Positions 8,225 through 16,860 of a stretch of 64,000 nt of DNA are shown here, in pieces. Under the pieces are notes generated by a model, which searched no databases, was not told where the DNA came from, and saw only the letters and a program-made list of their open reading frames with translations. This DNA is from 9FT-COMBO-48-23 sp963754385. GTDB lineage: Bacteria; Chloroflexota; Dehalococcoidia; GIF9; UBA5629. The stretch covers positions 186,001 to 250,000 of the forward strand of contig CAVWGE010000001.1 in assembly GCA_963754385.1 (NCBI GenBank), written 5' to 3'. How positions within the stretch are numbered: position 1 is the first letter of the stretch; every line of letters begins with the position of its first letter. The position numbers and the translations under genes were made by a program.

Positions 8225-11200
8225 ATGTTCCGACCGGTAAGCAGCAAAGTTAAATTTCCTCAGTTAGAAAAAACAATCCTCAGTTTCTGGAAAGAGCACC
8301 AAATCTTCGAAAGAAGCCTCGAGACTCGGTGTGGTGCCACGCAATTTACCCTCTATGAAGGACCGCCTACAGCCAACGGCAGCCCGGGAATTCATCATGT
8401 GCTGTCGCGAGTGTTTAAGGACGTTATCCCCCGATACAAGACGATGAAAGGATACTACGTCCCACGCAAGGGTGGCTGGGATACTCATGGGCTTCCGGTA
8501 GAGCTGGAGGTTGAGAAGATGTTGGGCTTCACTGGCAAGGCTCAGATTGAGGGATATGGGGTGGCTAAATTCAATGCACTTTGTCGGGAGAGCGTGTTCA
8601 GTTATCTTAAGGAATGGGAAGCTATGACTGAGCGCATCGGTTTCTGGCTGGATTTAGAACATGCCTATAGAACTCTAGAAAATAGCTATATTGAGTCTTG
8701 CTGGTGGGCGTTGAAACAATTGTGGGATAAGGGCTTGATTTACCAGGGCTATAAGGTTACTCCACATTGCCCGCGGTGCGGCACTTCTCTCAGCTCCCAC
8801 GAGGTGGCTCTAGGCTACAGAGATGATGCCGAAGACCCATCAGTTTACATAAAGTTCAAACTCGTCCCCAGTTCATTAAGCAAAGGAACAAAAGTTCATT
8901 CCCTCCTATCGTTGGCATCTCAGACCAAGCCCGCCTTTTTCTTGGCTTGGACGACGACCCCATGGACGTTGCCGGGTAATACAGCCTTGGCCGTTGCCTC
9001 GGAAGCGCAATATAGCATCATGGAGGGCTCTGATGATTATCTCATTTTGGCTGCGGCGCTCGAAGAGAAAATCGGGCTTGAAGGTTATAAATCAGTAGCT
9101 ACTGTCTGCGGAAGAGACCTTGTTGGGCTTGAATATCAGCCATTATTCAACCCCCATGATTTTAGTGTGGAAAGAAAGGGTTTCGACATCGGTGCTGCTG
9201 AAGAGAATCTGTCCTATGAAATGCTGACTCTGCAGCCAGTGAAGACAGATTTGACCTATCGTGTGATCTCCGGCGACTTTGTCTCTATGGAAGATGGTAC
9301 CGGCATAGTTCATATTGCCCCAGCCTTCGGCGAGGTTGATTTCGAGGTGGGGAAGAGTGAAGGCTTAGATTTTGTCCAACCTGTGAGTTTAGATGGCAAG
9401 ATGACTGGCACTTATCCTTTTGCTGGTAAGTTTGTTAAGGATGCCGACCTTCTTGTCCTTGAAGACATCAAATCTAAGGGATTGCTCTACCGTAGCGAGC
9501 GAATAGTTCATACTTACCCGTTCTGCTGGCGTTGTGAAGCGCCGCTACTCTACTATGCTAAAAGAACATGGTACATCAGGACATCGCTTAAAAAAGAGGC
9601 GCTTCTTTCTGGAAACGCCGAAATCAATTGGTATCCAGAGCATATAAAGTATGGTCGTTTTGGTAATTGGTTGGAGAACAATGTGGACTGGGCTTTCTCC
9701 CGAGAGCGCTATTGGGGTACGCCGCTGAATATCTGGAGTTGCTCAAACTGTAGCAGCTATGAATGCGTTGGTAGCCTTGCTGAGTTGAAGGCAAAGCCAA
9801 ATCTCGAAGGGCTGGTTGAGCCGCTGGACTTGCACCGTCCTTTTGTTGATGACATTACTTTTTCTTGCTCAAAATGTGGTGGTAGGATGAAGCGGCAAAC
9901 CGAAGTGATCGATTGCTGGTTTGACTCAGGGGCTATGCCTTTTGCCCAGTGGCATTACCCCTTTGAGAACCAGGATGTTTTTAATCGGAGCTTCCCTGCA
10001 GACTACATTTCTGAGGCGGTTGACCAGACCCGCGGCTGGTTTTACAGCTTGCATGCCATATCCACCCTGCTTTTCGACCGCCCTTGCTTCAAGAATGTTA
10101 TCTGTTTGGGACATATCCTGGATGCCGAAGGTGAGAAGATGAGCAAGGCCAGGGGCAATGTGGTTGACCCGTGGTCGGTACTTGATAGCTATGGTGCTGA
10201 TGCTTTGCGTTGGTATTTATTTACGGCTGCCCCGGCGGGCAATGTGCGCCGTTTTTCTAGTGATGCTGTAGCTGAGGTGTTGCGCAATTTTCTGCTTACT
10301 TTGTGGAATACCTATTCCTTTTTTGTTATCTATGCTAACATCGATGGATTTGACCCCAAATCAGTAGGAACACCATCGCTTTCAGACTTGGACAAATGGA
10401 TTATCTCCAGGCTGAACCAGCTTATAGCCGATGTAGATGAAGCCTTGGACAATTATGACCCTACATCGGCAGGACGGAAGGTTGAGATTTTTGTAGATGA
10501 GCTTTCTAACTGGTATGTCAGGCGGAGCCGCCGCCGTTTCTGGAAAAGCCAGAGCGATGCTGACAAACTGGCAGCCTATACCACGCTCTATGGTTGTCTT
10601 GTTACTTTGTCCAAGCTTCTAGCTCCTTTTATGCCCTTCGTTGCCGAAGAGATATACCGGAATCTAGTATGTTCTGTTGATTCCAAAGCCGTGGAAAGTG
10701 TGCATCTGGCTGATTTTCCTGTTCCGGATCGAGCTCAAATAGATGTGGAACTGGTTGAAGCCACCCGCTTGGCTATGACGGTGTGCAGTCTTGGGCGTGC
10801 CGCTAGAGCTAAAGCTGGTATAAAAGTGCGTCAGCCCCTGTCCAAGGCATTGGTCAAGCTAAAGTCAGCCGGCGAAAAGAAAGCTTTAAAAAAGCTGACC
10901 TATCAGATATTAGATGAACTTAATGTCAAAGAAGTAGAATTTCATGAGGGGGAGGAGGTTAATGATAAACTTGGTTATGCCTCTGCTGTGGAGGGGGACT
11001 ACCGGGTGGCAGTAGCTACTGAATTATCACCAGAGTTGGAGGCTGAAGGAATCGCCCGTGAGGTGGTGCGCCGTCTGCAGACCATGCGCCGCTCAGCGGG
11101 GCTGGACATCGCTGACCATATCGTTACTTATTATCAAGGTGGGGATTCAATTCAGCAGGCAATGACCAACTTTGCCGACTATATAAAGCAGGAAACGTTG

Positions 11201-11302
11201 TCCCGAGAGCTGATTTCAGCGGCATCTCCCGGTGGAAGTCATACCGAGAAGTTCCATATTTCAGGTCACGAAATCTCACTCGGTATTAAGAAGGCAGCTT
11301 GA
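8225..11302 (+). CDS. ileS: Isoleucyl-tRNA synthetase, long IleS2-like type
   Basis: Charges tRNA-Ile. The 1025-residue class I synthetase has the HIGH-type element at residues 54-58 (PGIHH), the CP1 editing domain with WTTTPWTLPGN, and the KMSKS-type loop as KMSKARGN near residue 640. The N-terminal block HVLSRVFKDVIPRYK and RKGGWDTHGLP, together with the length, resembles the IleS2 branch, which in other bacteria is naturally less sensitive to mupirocin; resistance here is only an inference. The last gene of the rpsF operon, 2 bp after khpB, convergent with htrA. Confidence 0.95.
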   Translation: MFRPVSSKVKFPQLEKTILSFWKEHQIFERSLETRCGATQFTLYEGPPTANGSPGIHHVLSRVFKDVIPRYKTMKGYYVPRKGGWDTHGLPVELEVEKMLGFTGKAQIEGYGVAKFNALCRESVFSYLKEWEAMTERIGFWLDLEHAYRTLENSYIESCWWALKQLWDKGLIYQGYKVTPHCPRCGTSLSSHEVALGYRDDAEDPSVYIKFKLVPSSLSKGTKVHSLLSLASQTKPAFFLAWTTTPWTLPGNTALAVASEAQYSIMEGSDDYLILAAALEEKIGLEGYKSVATVCGRDLVGLEYQPLFNPHDFSVERKGFDIGAAEENLSYEMLTLQPVKTDLTYRVISGDFVSMEDGTGIVHIAPAFGEVDFEVGKSEGLDFVQPVSLDGKMTGTYPFAGKFVKDADLLVLEDIKSKGLLYRSERIVHTYPFCWRCEAPLLYYAKRTWYIRTSLKKEALLSGNAEINWYPEHIKYGRFGNWLENNVDWAFSRERYWGTPLNIWSCSNCSSYECVGSLAELKAKPNLEGLVEPLDLHRPFVDDITFSCSKCGGRMKRQTEVIDCWFDSGAMPFAQWHYPFENQDVFNRSFPADYISEAVDQTRGWFYSLHAISTLLFDRPCFKNVICLGHILDAEGEKMSKARGNVVDPWSVLDSYGADALRWYLFTAAPAGNVRRFSSDAVAEVLRNFLLTLWNTYSFFVIYANIDGFDPKSVGTPSLSDLDKWIISRLNQLIADVDEALDNYDPTSAGRKVEIFVDELSNWYVRRSRRRFWKSQSDADKLAAYTTLYGCLVTLSKLLAPFMPFVAEEIYRNLVCSVDSKAVESVHLADFPVPDRAQIDVELVEATRLAMTVCSLGRAARAKAGIKVRQPLSKALVKLKSAGEKKALKKLTYQILDELNVKEVEFHEGEEVNDKLGYASAVEGDYRVAVATELSPELEAEGIAREVVRRLQTMRRSAGLDIADHIVTYYQGGDSIQQAMTNFADYIKQETLSRELISAASPGGSHTEKFHISGHEISLGIKKAA

Positions 11303-11326
11303 GAGGCTATTGCTGAGGTTGCTGGA

Positions 11327-12454
11327 TTAGCTGCCCGGGGGCGGACTTTGTCTCAACCGGGCAGAAGTCGTCTTTGTCTCGTTGCCCCGGACAAAGGTTA
11401 TCTTGACTTCCTCTCCAATTTTAGAATCGTTTATAGCGGTTATTACTTCCTCGGCTGTAGTTACCTCTTTGCCTTTGAAATCAGTAATGACATCGAGTTG
11501 TTGCAAACCTACCTCTGCTGCCGGGCTGCCTGGCTTTACATAGACAACAACTGCGCCTTTATCTACAGATAGGCGGTTTACCATGGCAACATATGGGTTA
11601 ACAGTATAGAGCGTGACTCCCAGCCAGGGACGGGTCACATAGCCTTCTTTAATGAGTTGCTCAATGATTGGTATGGCGGTTTTAGTGCTTATGGCATAGC
11701 CCAGGCCTTCAACTCCGACTGCAGCGATTTTGGCGCTGGTGATGCCGATGACCTCTGCCTTCATATTAACCAAAGGTCCGCCGCTGTTGCCAGGGTTAAT
11801 AGCCGCTGAGGTTTCAATAAGGTCACCCAAAGACTCGCCTTGGTTCACATCTAAAGATACCTTCAGGCCACTGACAGTGCCTTCTTTAGCTCTTATTCCC
11901 TGGCCTAGAGGATTGCCGATGGCTACCACCCAGTCTCCGACTCTGAGTTTTGTTGAATCGCCTACGCTGGCGGCTGGCAAATTGGTGGCATTGATTTTAA
12001 CTACTGCCAGGTCTGTTAACGGGTCTGTACGTGTGTCTTTCGGATCTGCCTCGAAGACCCTGCCGTCACTTAGTTCTACTGTTACTTTTTCGGCTCCCTC
12101 AACCACATGATTATTGGTCACGATGATACCGTCTTTGTCTATAATCCAGCCTGAGGCAGCGCCCTTTTGTGTTTGTGGCGTGCGAAAGATATCTAAAGTT
12201 ACGACTTCAGTGCTTATGGCTACCACCGATGGGTAAACCTTTTCCACTACGTCGGCAATGCTGGGCAGTGTTGGGGCCTCAGCTTTTGGTTGCGGTGGTG
12301 ACCAGCTTGTGTCTATTGGTGGCACGGGTGTACTGGCAGCCGGCGTTCCGCTCTCTGGGGTTGATGGTGCCGGGGTGGTGGGTATAGGTACTAAACAACC
12401 AGTCATGCCTACTACCAAACTCAACAGTAACAGGGCAATAAGGATACGTTTCAT
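11327..12454 (-). CDS. htrA: HtrA/DegP-type serine protease lipoprotein
   Basis: A 375-residue trypsin-like protease with one C-terminal PDZ domain, for quality control outside the membrane. It has a hydrophobic N-terminus and lipobox VVGMTGC (Cys20), then a Pro/Thr/Ser-rich linker (residues about 22-62) that would tether the domain to the membrane. The catalytic triad is visible: H116 in TNNHVVEG, D148 in LTDLAVV, S224 in NPGNSGGP. The PDZ part starts near RPWLGVTLY. GGAGGAAG precedes the ATG. Confidence 0.93.
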   Translation of the reverse strand: MKRILIALLLLSLVVGMTGCLVPIPTTPAPSTPESGTPAASTPVPPIDTSWSPPQPKAEAPTLPSIADVVEKVYPSVVAISTEVVTLDIFRTPQTQKGAASGWIIDKDGIIVTNNHVVEGAEKVTVELSDGRVFEADPKDTRTDPLTDLAVVKINATNLPAASVGDSTKLRVGDWVVAIGNPLGQGIRAKEGTVSGLKVSLDVNQGESLGDLIETSAAINPGNSGGPLVNMKAEVIGITSAKIAAVGVEGLGYAISTKTAIPIIEQLIKEGYVTRPWLGVTLYTVNPYVAMVNRLSVDKGAVVVYVKPGSPAAEVGLQQLDVITDFKGKEVTTAEEVITAINDSKIGEEVKITFVRGNETKTTSARLRQSPPPGS

Positions 12455-12484
12455 TGTTATCTTCCTCCACTAAAAGCGTATTAA

Positions 12485-12514
12485 ATTTTAGCACAGAACT
12501 TTGTTTGCAGGCAA
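12485..12514 (-). promoter_or_regulatory. Putative promoter of htrA
   Basis: Minus-strand TTGCCT (12509-12514), 18-bp spacer, TAAAAT (12485-12490) with a TG two bases upstream of the -10 region. It lies about 30 bp before the htrA start. Confidence 0.45.
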
Positions 12515-12570
12515 AAGCAGGCTTGATTCCTATACAAAATCAAAGATTCAAATGATTGAAATTTTTCCTA

Positions 12571-12598
12571 CTGTCATTGTGAGTGAGTGTGGCAATCT
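12571..12598 (+). repeat. Degenerate REP-like palindromic element
   Basis: The segment starting CTGTCATTG and ending GTGGCAATCT resembles a widespread bacterial extragenic repeat whose ends (CATTG ... CAATC) are partly complementary. Only one copy is seen here, and it is shortened in the middle. Recognition is from memory, so moderate confidence. Confidence 0.4.
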
Positions 12599-12622
12599 AA
12601 AGTTTAAATTTTGGGTTTAGCT

Positions 12623-12645
12623 ATTTTGAGCTTTGGATTTGTTTA
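12623..12645 (+). repeat. 23-bp direct repeat, copy 1 (trpB flank)
   Basis: A 23-bp sequence beginning ATTTTGAGCTTTGG is found identically at 14611-14633. Each copy is followed within 4-11 bp by TTAGGGTTTAG (here 12657-12667). The two copies bracket the trpB/T-box unit. Confidence 0.75.
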
Positions 12646-12679
12646 GAGGTTGGTGCTTAGGGTTTAGGATTTAAAGGTC

Positions 12680-12728
12680 TGCATTTCCCCCTCCCCCTAA
12701 TAAACGTACTGGGGGAGGGGGAAATGCA
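12680..12728. terminator. 18-bp perfect hairpin downstream of trpB
   Basis: Perfect inverted repeat with arms 12680-12697 (TGCATTTCCCCCTCCCCC) and 12711-12728 and a 13-nt loop. It lies 22 bp beyond the trpB stop on the minus strand, so it may end that transcript, but no clear U-run follows. It could instead be a repeated palindromic element. Confidence 0.6.
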
Positions 12729-12750
12729 AACTGCTCCTTTGCTCCGAAAA

Positions 12751-14118
12751 CTATGCTTCTACGTAATGTACCTCTGGCAGGTGGGTCAGGGCTTCCTTTA
12801 CCTTCTCCGCAGGATAGTCATAGTCTTGTAGCTTACCGCTAAGATATTCATCATAAGCTGCCAGGTCAAAGTGCCCATGGCCGCTCAAAGCTATGAGTAT
12901 GGTCTTGGACTCACCCGACTTCTTGCAAGCCAGGGCTTCGTCTATGGCTACCCTGATGCCGTGGTTCGGCTCTGGCGCTGGGACGATGCCCTCAGTTCTG
13001 GCGAATTGCACGCCAGCCTGGAAGGTCGCTACCTGCGGCACAGCCTTAGCTTCCACGTACCCGAGTTTATGAAGGTGGCTGATTATCGGTGCCATGCCGT
13101 GGTAGCGGAGACCGCCGGCATGAATCCCCGGTGGTATGAAGGTATGACCCAGGGTGTACATTTTAGCTATCGGCGCCATTCCAGCTACATCTCCGTAGTC
13201 CCAGGCATAGGGCCCTTTGGTCACGCTGGGACAAGCTGCAGGCTCTACATTTATGATGCGCAGTTTTGGCTGCTTGCCTTCGATTTTGTCCTTGACGAAT
13301 GGTAAGTACATGCCGGCGAAGTTGCTGCCGCCGCCTATACAGCCCACGATTATATCCGGATATAAGCCTGCCTTCTCCATCTGCTTCTTGGCTTCCTGTC
13401 CGATTATGGTCTGGTGGAGCAGGACGGAGTTGATGACGCTGCCAATCGAGTAGTAGGTATCTTCGCGGCCGAAGGCATCCTCTATAGCCTCGCTGATGGC
13501 AATGCCCAGGCTGCCGGGTGAATTGGGGTCTTCAGCCAGTATTTTGCGTCCTATCTCGGTATCCTTGCTGGGGCTGGGCACACATTTGGCTCCCCATGTT
13601 TCCATCAGGATGCGGCGGTATGGCTTCTGGTTATAGCTCACCTTGACCATATAAACCTTGAGCTCCAGGCCGAAGAAGGCGCAGCCCAATGCCAGAGCAC
13701 TGCCCCACTGACCGGCTCCGGTCTCAGTAGCGAAGCGCTTTATGCCGTCTTTCTTGCCGTAGTAGGCTTGGGCTACAGCGGTGTTAAGCTTATGGCTGCC
13801 AGCCGGACTTACCCCCTCGTACTTATAGAAGATTTTAGCTGGTGTATCCAGCGCTTCCTCCAGGCGGTAAGCCCGGATTACGGGGGTTGGCCGCCACATC
13901 TTGTAGATGTCCTGCACTTCTTCAGGGATCTCGATGTGCCGCTCCTTGCTGAATTCCTGGTCCCTCATCCCTGCAGGGAACAACGGGGGAGGCAGGATTG
14001 TGGGCTCCTTGGTGCCCGGGTGCAGCAGCGGTGGCAATGGCTTAGGCAGGTCAGGCAAGATGTTGTACCATGATGTCGGCATCTCCTTTTCGCTTAAGAT
14101 GATTTTGGTCTCTTTCAT
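12751..14118 (-). CDS. trpB: Tryptophan synthase beta chain, TrpB2-like
   Basis: PLP-dependent condensation of indole with serine. From ATG 14118 (preceded by AAAGGAGG) the protein has 455 residues, long for canonical TrpB (about 400) and typical of the TrpB2 branch. The further upstream ATG at 14160 lacks such a ribosome site. Visible: RPTPVIRAYRLEEAL, the PLP lysine in AGSHKLNTA, ETGAGQWGSALA, and the phosphate loop CIGGGSNFAG. No trpA is adjacent, which fits TrpB2 proteins that may salvage free indole. Regulation by the Trp T-box upstream supports a tryptophan role. Confidence 0.93.
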   Translation of the reverse strand: MKETKIILSEKEMPTSWYNILPDLPKPLPPLLHPGTKEPTILPPPLFPAGMRDQEFSKERHIEIPEEVQDIYKMWRPTPVIRAYRLEEALDTPAKIFYKYEGVSPAGSHKLNTAVAQAYYGKKDGIKRFATETGAGQWGSALALGCAFFGLELKVYMVKVSYNQKPYRRILMETWGAKCVPSPSKDTEIGRKILAEDPNSPGSLGIAISEAIEDAFGREDTYYSIGSVINSVLLHQTIIGQEAKKQMEKAGLYPDIIVGCIGGGSNFAGMYLPFVKDKIEGKQPKLRIINVEPAACPSVTKGPYAWDYGDVAGMAPIAKMYTLGHTFIPPGIHAGGLRYHGMAPIISHLHKLGYVEAKAVPQVATFQAGVQFARTEGIVPAPEPNHGIRVAIDEALACKKSGESKTILIALSGHGHFDLAAYDEYLSGKLQDYDYPAEKVKEALTHLPEVHYVEA

Positions 14119-14239
14119 TGTTTTTCCTCCTTTATTTTTAATAGCTAAAGAGTTTGGCATAAGGCTAAGCTTATCATTGGCCCCCCAGGGGCCACATCTG
14201 TGACATTATTACCATTTCATAACCTCCTTCAAAAGCGCC

Positions 14240-14548
14240 TAAAAACATAAAGCCTCTCGCCTAAGGGGCGAGAGGCTTAGCTTCGCGGTGCCACCCTTGT
14301 TGGTCTTAGCGACCATCTCATTCAGGTACGGCCCTATCTGCTAGGGCTATACCCTGGGTTTTGATAACGCTACCCTCTGCGTCAAAGCCTACTCGATTTA
14401 TTAAACCAACCTTTCGGTTTGCGGCTCCCAGGCCCATTCAGCCTTTGCGCCAGCGTCAGCTTTCATCCCCCTGACTCTCTGTAGCCTCGCTTAAAGGCTT
14501 ACTAGTCCTGTTCCCAGCCTTTGCCGTATTCGATTAGCCGTATATTTT
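14240..14548 (-). ncRNA. T-box leader of trpB, tryptophan specifier
   Basis: Read on the minus strand: a Stem I region with the conserved AGAGAGTCAGGGG, then GCTGAATGGGCCTGGGAG in which TGG (plus positions 14434-14436) occupies the specifier position, then the T-box AGGGTGGCACCGCG, then a terminator hairpin GCCTCTCGCC/GGCGAGAGGC (arms 14252-14261 and 14267-14276) followed by TTTATGTTTTT. Uncharged tRNA-Trp should pair with the specifier and the T-box and prevent termination, so trpB is read when tryptophan is scarce. The T-box call is secure; the Trp specifier is inferred from position and the gene downstream. Confidence 0.93.
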
Positions 14549-14610
14549 ACCACCTTTTTTAAATTTGTCAAGTTTTACCGAGGATTTACTCGCACCCTAT
14601 CAAGGATTCG

Positions 14611-14633
14611 ATTTTGAGCTTTGGATTTGTTTA
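14611..14633 (+). repeat. 23-bp direct repeat, copy 2 (trpB flank)
   Basis: Identical to 12623-12645, and again followed by TTAGGGTTTAG (14638-14648). It lies just upstream of the T-box transcript start region. Confidence 0.75.
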
Positions 14634-14722
14634 TAATTTAGGGTTTAGTATTTTGGGGTTATCGGGCTGAACTGTGGTTATTATTATCTTTCGTAACTAT
14701 ACCGTAGACGAACGTAGCGTAG

Positions 14723-14956
14723 CTATGATTTCCTAGTTATTGTTATTATAGGTGGCAAAAGCATTAAAGCATAGCCCAGAAAAAATACATTTATTGCGCA
14801 CAAATGACTGTATTGCCATATTCCTATTGAGCCAATCATCGCACCGACGCCGAGGCTATACATCCATTGCATTGCCAACCTTCTGCTCATTTTATCGAGC
14901 TTTTCCTCGATGCTTTTTAGCCTAGTTATGTTTTCGTCTTTATGGATTTGTGGCAT
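14723..14956 (-). CDS. Small two-helix membrane protein, unknown
   Basis: A 77-residue product with a charged N-terminal helix (ITRLKSIEEKLDKMSRRLA, heptad-like) followed by two hydrophobic segments (about 33-46 and 50-70) and a short basic tail. GGGGGTGAG precedes the ATG. The helix plus hairpin layout resembles small membrane-anchored coiled-coil proteins, but no family is recognised. It starts the AT-rich islet. Confidence 0.55.
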   Translation of the reverse strand: MPQIHKDENITRLKSIEEKLDKMSRRLAMQWMYSLGVGAMIGSIGIWQYSHLCAINVFFLGYALMLLPPIITITRKS

Positions 14957-15037
14957 AACTCACCCCCTACAACTAAATTATATGTATTAGTTGGGGAGTG
15001 TCAAGGAGACATTATGGAATATACAAATTATTTGGGG

Positions 15038-15616
15038 TCAACTACTTTGTCGTTGGAATATGAGAGGAATAACGGGACAGCCTGGAGACAAATTGACATC
15101 TCGTACTTCGTGAACAATCCCTTTACTGATAGCATAGGCAACATCTACAGTCCGCCCAATTCGGAAAAATTCAGCTATTTCGGCTTCAGTGAGGCTGGTA
15201 TGTTGTGCTATAACATTCCCTATTCTTTTTTCGTCATTCAAAAGACTACTTAATTTTTCCTGTAAATCTTTTGCAGCAAGCCTTTCATTTTGTATAGGGA
15301 ATGCAACGCCATGAAACATAAACAAGGAATTGGCTGAAGCATAGCGTTTAGTACCAGCGAGGAAAATTACATTTCCTATTGAATCTACTGACCCAACATT
15401 ATGGATAATAAGTTCAAATGGCATACCCTTCATAATATTGTATAGATTAAAGCCATTCATCACCTGTCCGCCACCGGTGGAGAATAAAAGATATACCTGT
15501 TTTACCTGTGCATTGGCACAACTAGCCAAAACTCCTAGTAGACCCTCGGTAGTTGTTTGATTGATTTCAGCAGAAAATGAGATATAAACCAGTGGAGCAT
15601 CCTGAGGAATATCCAT
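15038..15616 (-). CDS. Solo ClpP/crotonase-fold serine protease
   Basis: A 192-residue ClpP-class protein. The oxyanion-side STGGG (46-50), the nucleophile in GSVDSIGN (S79, aligned with ClpP GxxASMG) and the His in MFHG (H102) are present; D158 in RTVDVAYAISKGIV sits where the third residue is expected. It lacks the usual ClpP N-terminal loops and no Clp ATPase gene is nearby, so it may act alone or on peptides, as TepA- or SDH-like relatives do. It has a strong promoter and GGAGG site of its own. The neighbours are small unknown ORFs and a transposase, an accessory context. Confidence 0.75.
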   Translation of the reverse strand: MDIPQDAPLVYISFSAEINQTTTEGLLGVLASCANAQVKQVYLLFSTGGGQVMNGFNLYNIMKGMPFELIIHNVGSVDSIGNVIFLAGTKRYASANSLFMFHGVAFPIQNERLAAKDLQEKLSSLLNDEKRIGNVIAQHTSLTEAEIAEFFRIGRTVDVAYAISKGIVHEVRDVNLSPGCPVIPLIFQRQSS

Positions 15617-15637
15617 AATCCACCTCCTTCAAGATGA

Positions 15638-15665
15638 ATTATAGCACGGGGTTAGAAGGTGTCAA
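15638..15665 (-). promoter_or_regulatory. Strong promoter of the solo ClpP-like gene
   Basis: Minus-strand TTGACA (15660-15665), 16-bp spacer, TATAAT (15638-15643): both boxes are consensus. The start codon follows 21 bp downstream, with AAGGAGGTGG in between. Confidence 0.75.
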
Positions 15666-15761
15666 TGTGTATACTTTAAATACAAGTATCTTGACAAACC
15701 ATATAAAATGTATCACAATTCTTTATGATGATAAAGAAGGTTTTATAAAACTATAAAGAAT

Positions 15762-16067
15762 ATGGATAATAAGAAACCACGCAGAATTAGACTTGAGCCT
15801 CATCCTGACCCTAAAAAAAGAGCAGCAGGTGAAAAGATAAAAGCTCTTGCTTTAGATTTCAAAATCATGCAAGAAAATTGGAATGTATACGAACTTGAAG
15901 ATGGTACTAGGGTAAGAATAAGGGCTAGCGCAGTTGGTTTTACCATCGCTCTTGAGCCAGTGACCGAAAAACCTATATACGACCCTAAGGGTGAACCTTT
16001 GTTTGGGGTGCAATTAAACCTTGAAACTAAGTTTGAACCTTCGGACTTCTTTGCTAAGAAAGGATAA
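15762..16067 (+). CDS. Hypothetical protein, charged
   Basis: A 101-residue soluble product, Lys/Arg-rich at its start (DNKKPRRIRLEPHPDPKKR) and with a beta-rich middle (YELEDGTRVRIRASAVGFTIALEP). It is divergent from the ClpP-like gene and 5 bp ahead of the next ORF, which suggests a small operon. No family is recognised. Confidence 0.55.
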   Translation: MDNKKPRRIRLEPHPDPKKRAAGEKIKALALDFKIMQENWNVYELEDGTRVRIRASAVGFTIALEPVTEKPIYDPKGEPLFGVQLNLETKFEPSDFFAKKG

Positions 16068-16072
16068 ATATA

Positions 16073-16459
16073 ATGGTGACATTAGTATTAAGACAAGAAG
16101 GGGAAATCAAGAATATATATCCTCTTGAAGATGTTCCTGTAACTCTTGAAATGCAGAGTACCGTCGGATACTCAATTCCTGCTAGTTTGAATGTAAATAC
16201 AGGAACTATATGGGCTACAAATGGAGTTTTGATTGGACAAATAGCGGAAGTTGAGGATTACCAATTTGTGGTTCAATCAAATTTCATGGAAGTCCAAGAA
16301 GCAATATCCCCTATATCGACTAAAGGGGACAAAGTTATATTTGATACTAAGCAGATGGTTGTAGGTAAATCTTACCGATATATTGATAAAAATAAACCTT
16401 ACATTGCTATTAAGAATCAGGATAATTCCATTGACATCTATAGAGTCCATCATCGGTAA
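16073..16459 (+). CDS. Hypothetical protein, beta-rich
   Basis: A 128-residue product with many alternating hydrophobic residues and no membrane segment or signal peptide. It follows the previous ORF by 5 bp and precedes the next by 4 bp, so the three are probably co-transcribed. No family is recognised. Confidence 0.55.
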   Translation: MVTLVLRQEGEIKNIYPLEDVPVTLEMQSTVGYSIPASLNVNTGTIWATNGVLIGQIAEVEDYQFVVQSNFMEVQEAISPISTKGDKVIFDTKQMVVGKSYRYIDKNKPYIAIKNQDNSIDIYRVHHR

Positions 16460-16463
16460 GATA

Positions 16464-16745
16464 ATGGGAATTTTCCCCAAGACTAATATAGACATAGTTA
16501 ATAAGAGTGAATATGTCACGCATGTTATTAGGTTGGAGACCAATAAGTTACAAGTATGTATTGGCCAAATAGAAACACGCAAAAGGCGTTGGCCGTTTTC
16601 CGAGGAGAAATATTGGGTACATGATTATGGTGAGGGAATAGTAGAAAGTCGCAATTTATGTGATATCAAAACAGTAAAACAGTTTCATGGGCAAAGGTTA
16701 CCTACTATCGGAGATGAAACAAATGCCGAAAATAAAAGACCCTAA
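16464..16745 (+). CDS. Hypothetical protein
   Basis: A 93-residue product from ATG 16464; the frame is open further upstream to 16383 but that would overlap the preceding gene. It is basic and has a KRRWPF and HDYGEGIVES segment. No family is recognised. Its end overlaps the next small ORF by 23 bp. Confidence 0.45.
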   Translation: MGIFPKTNIDIVNKSEYVTHVIRLETNKLQVCIGQIETRKRRWPFSEEKYWVHDYGEGIVESRNLCDIKTVKQFHGQRLPTIGDETNAENKRP

Positions 16746-16860
16746 AATAACCATACAGATAGAGAAAAGCTCTCTCACCAAAGATGAATTTGAATCTATA
16801 CTCAAAAAGGCTTGCGGCAAACCTATAACTAAACCTTCTGCAAAATCGTCAAAAACATAG
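16723..16860 (+). CDS. 45-residue hypothetical peptide
   Basis: ATG 16723 to TAG 16858-16860. The product is Lys-rich (MPKIKDPKITIQIEKSSL at the start, KSSKT at the end). Its last 32 bases overlap the 3' end of the convergent transposase gene, so either the IS boundary truncated a longer gene here or the ORF is fortuitous. Confidence 0.35.
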   Translation: MPKIKDPKITIQIEKSSLTKDEFESILKKACGKPITKPSAKSSKT

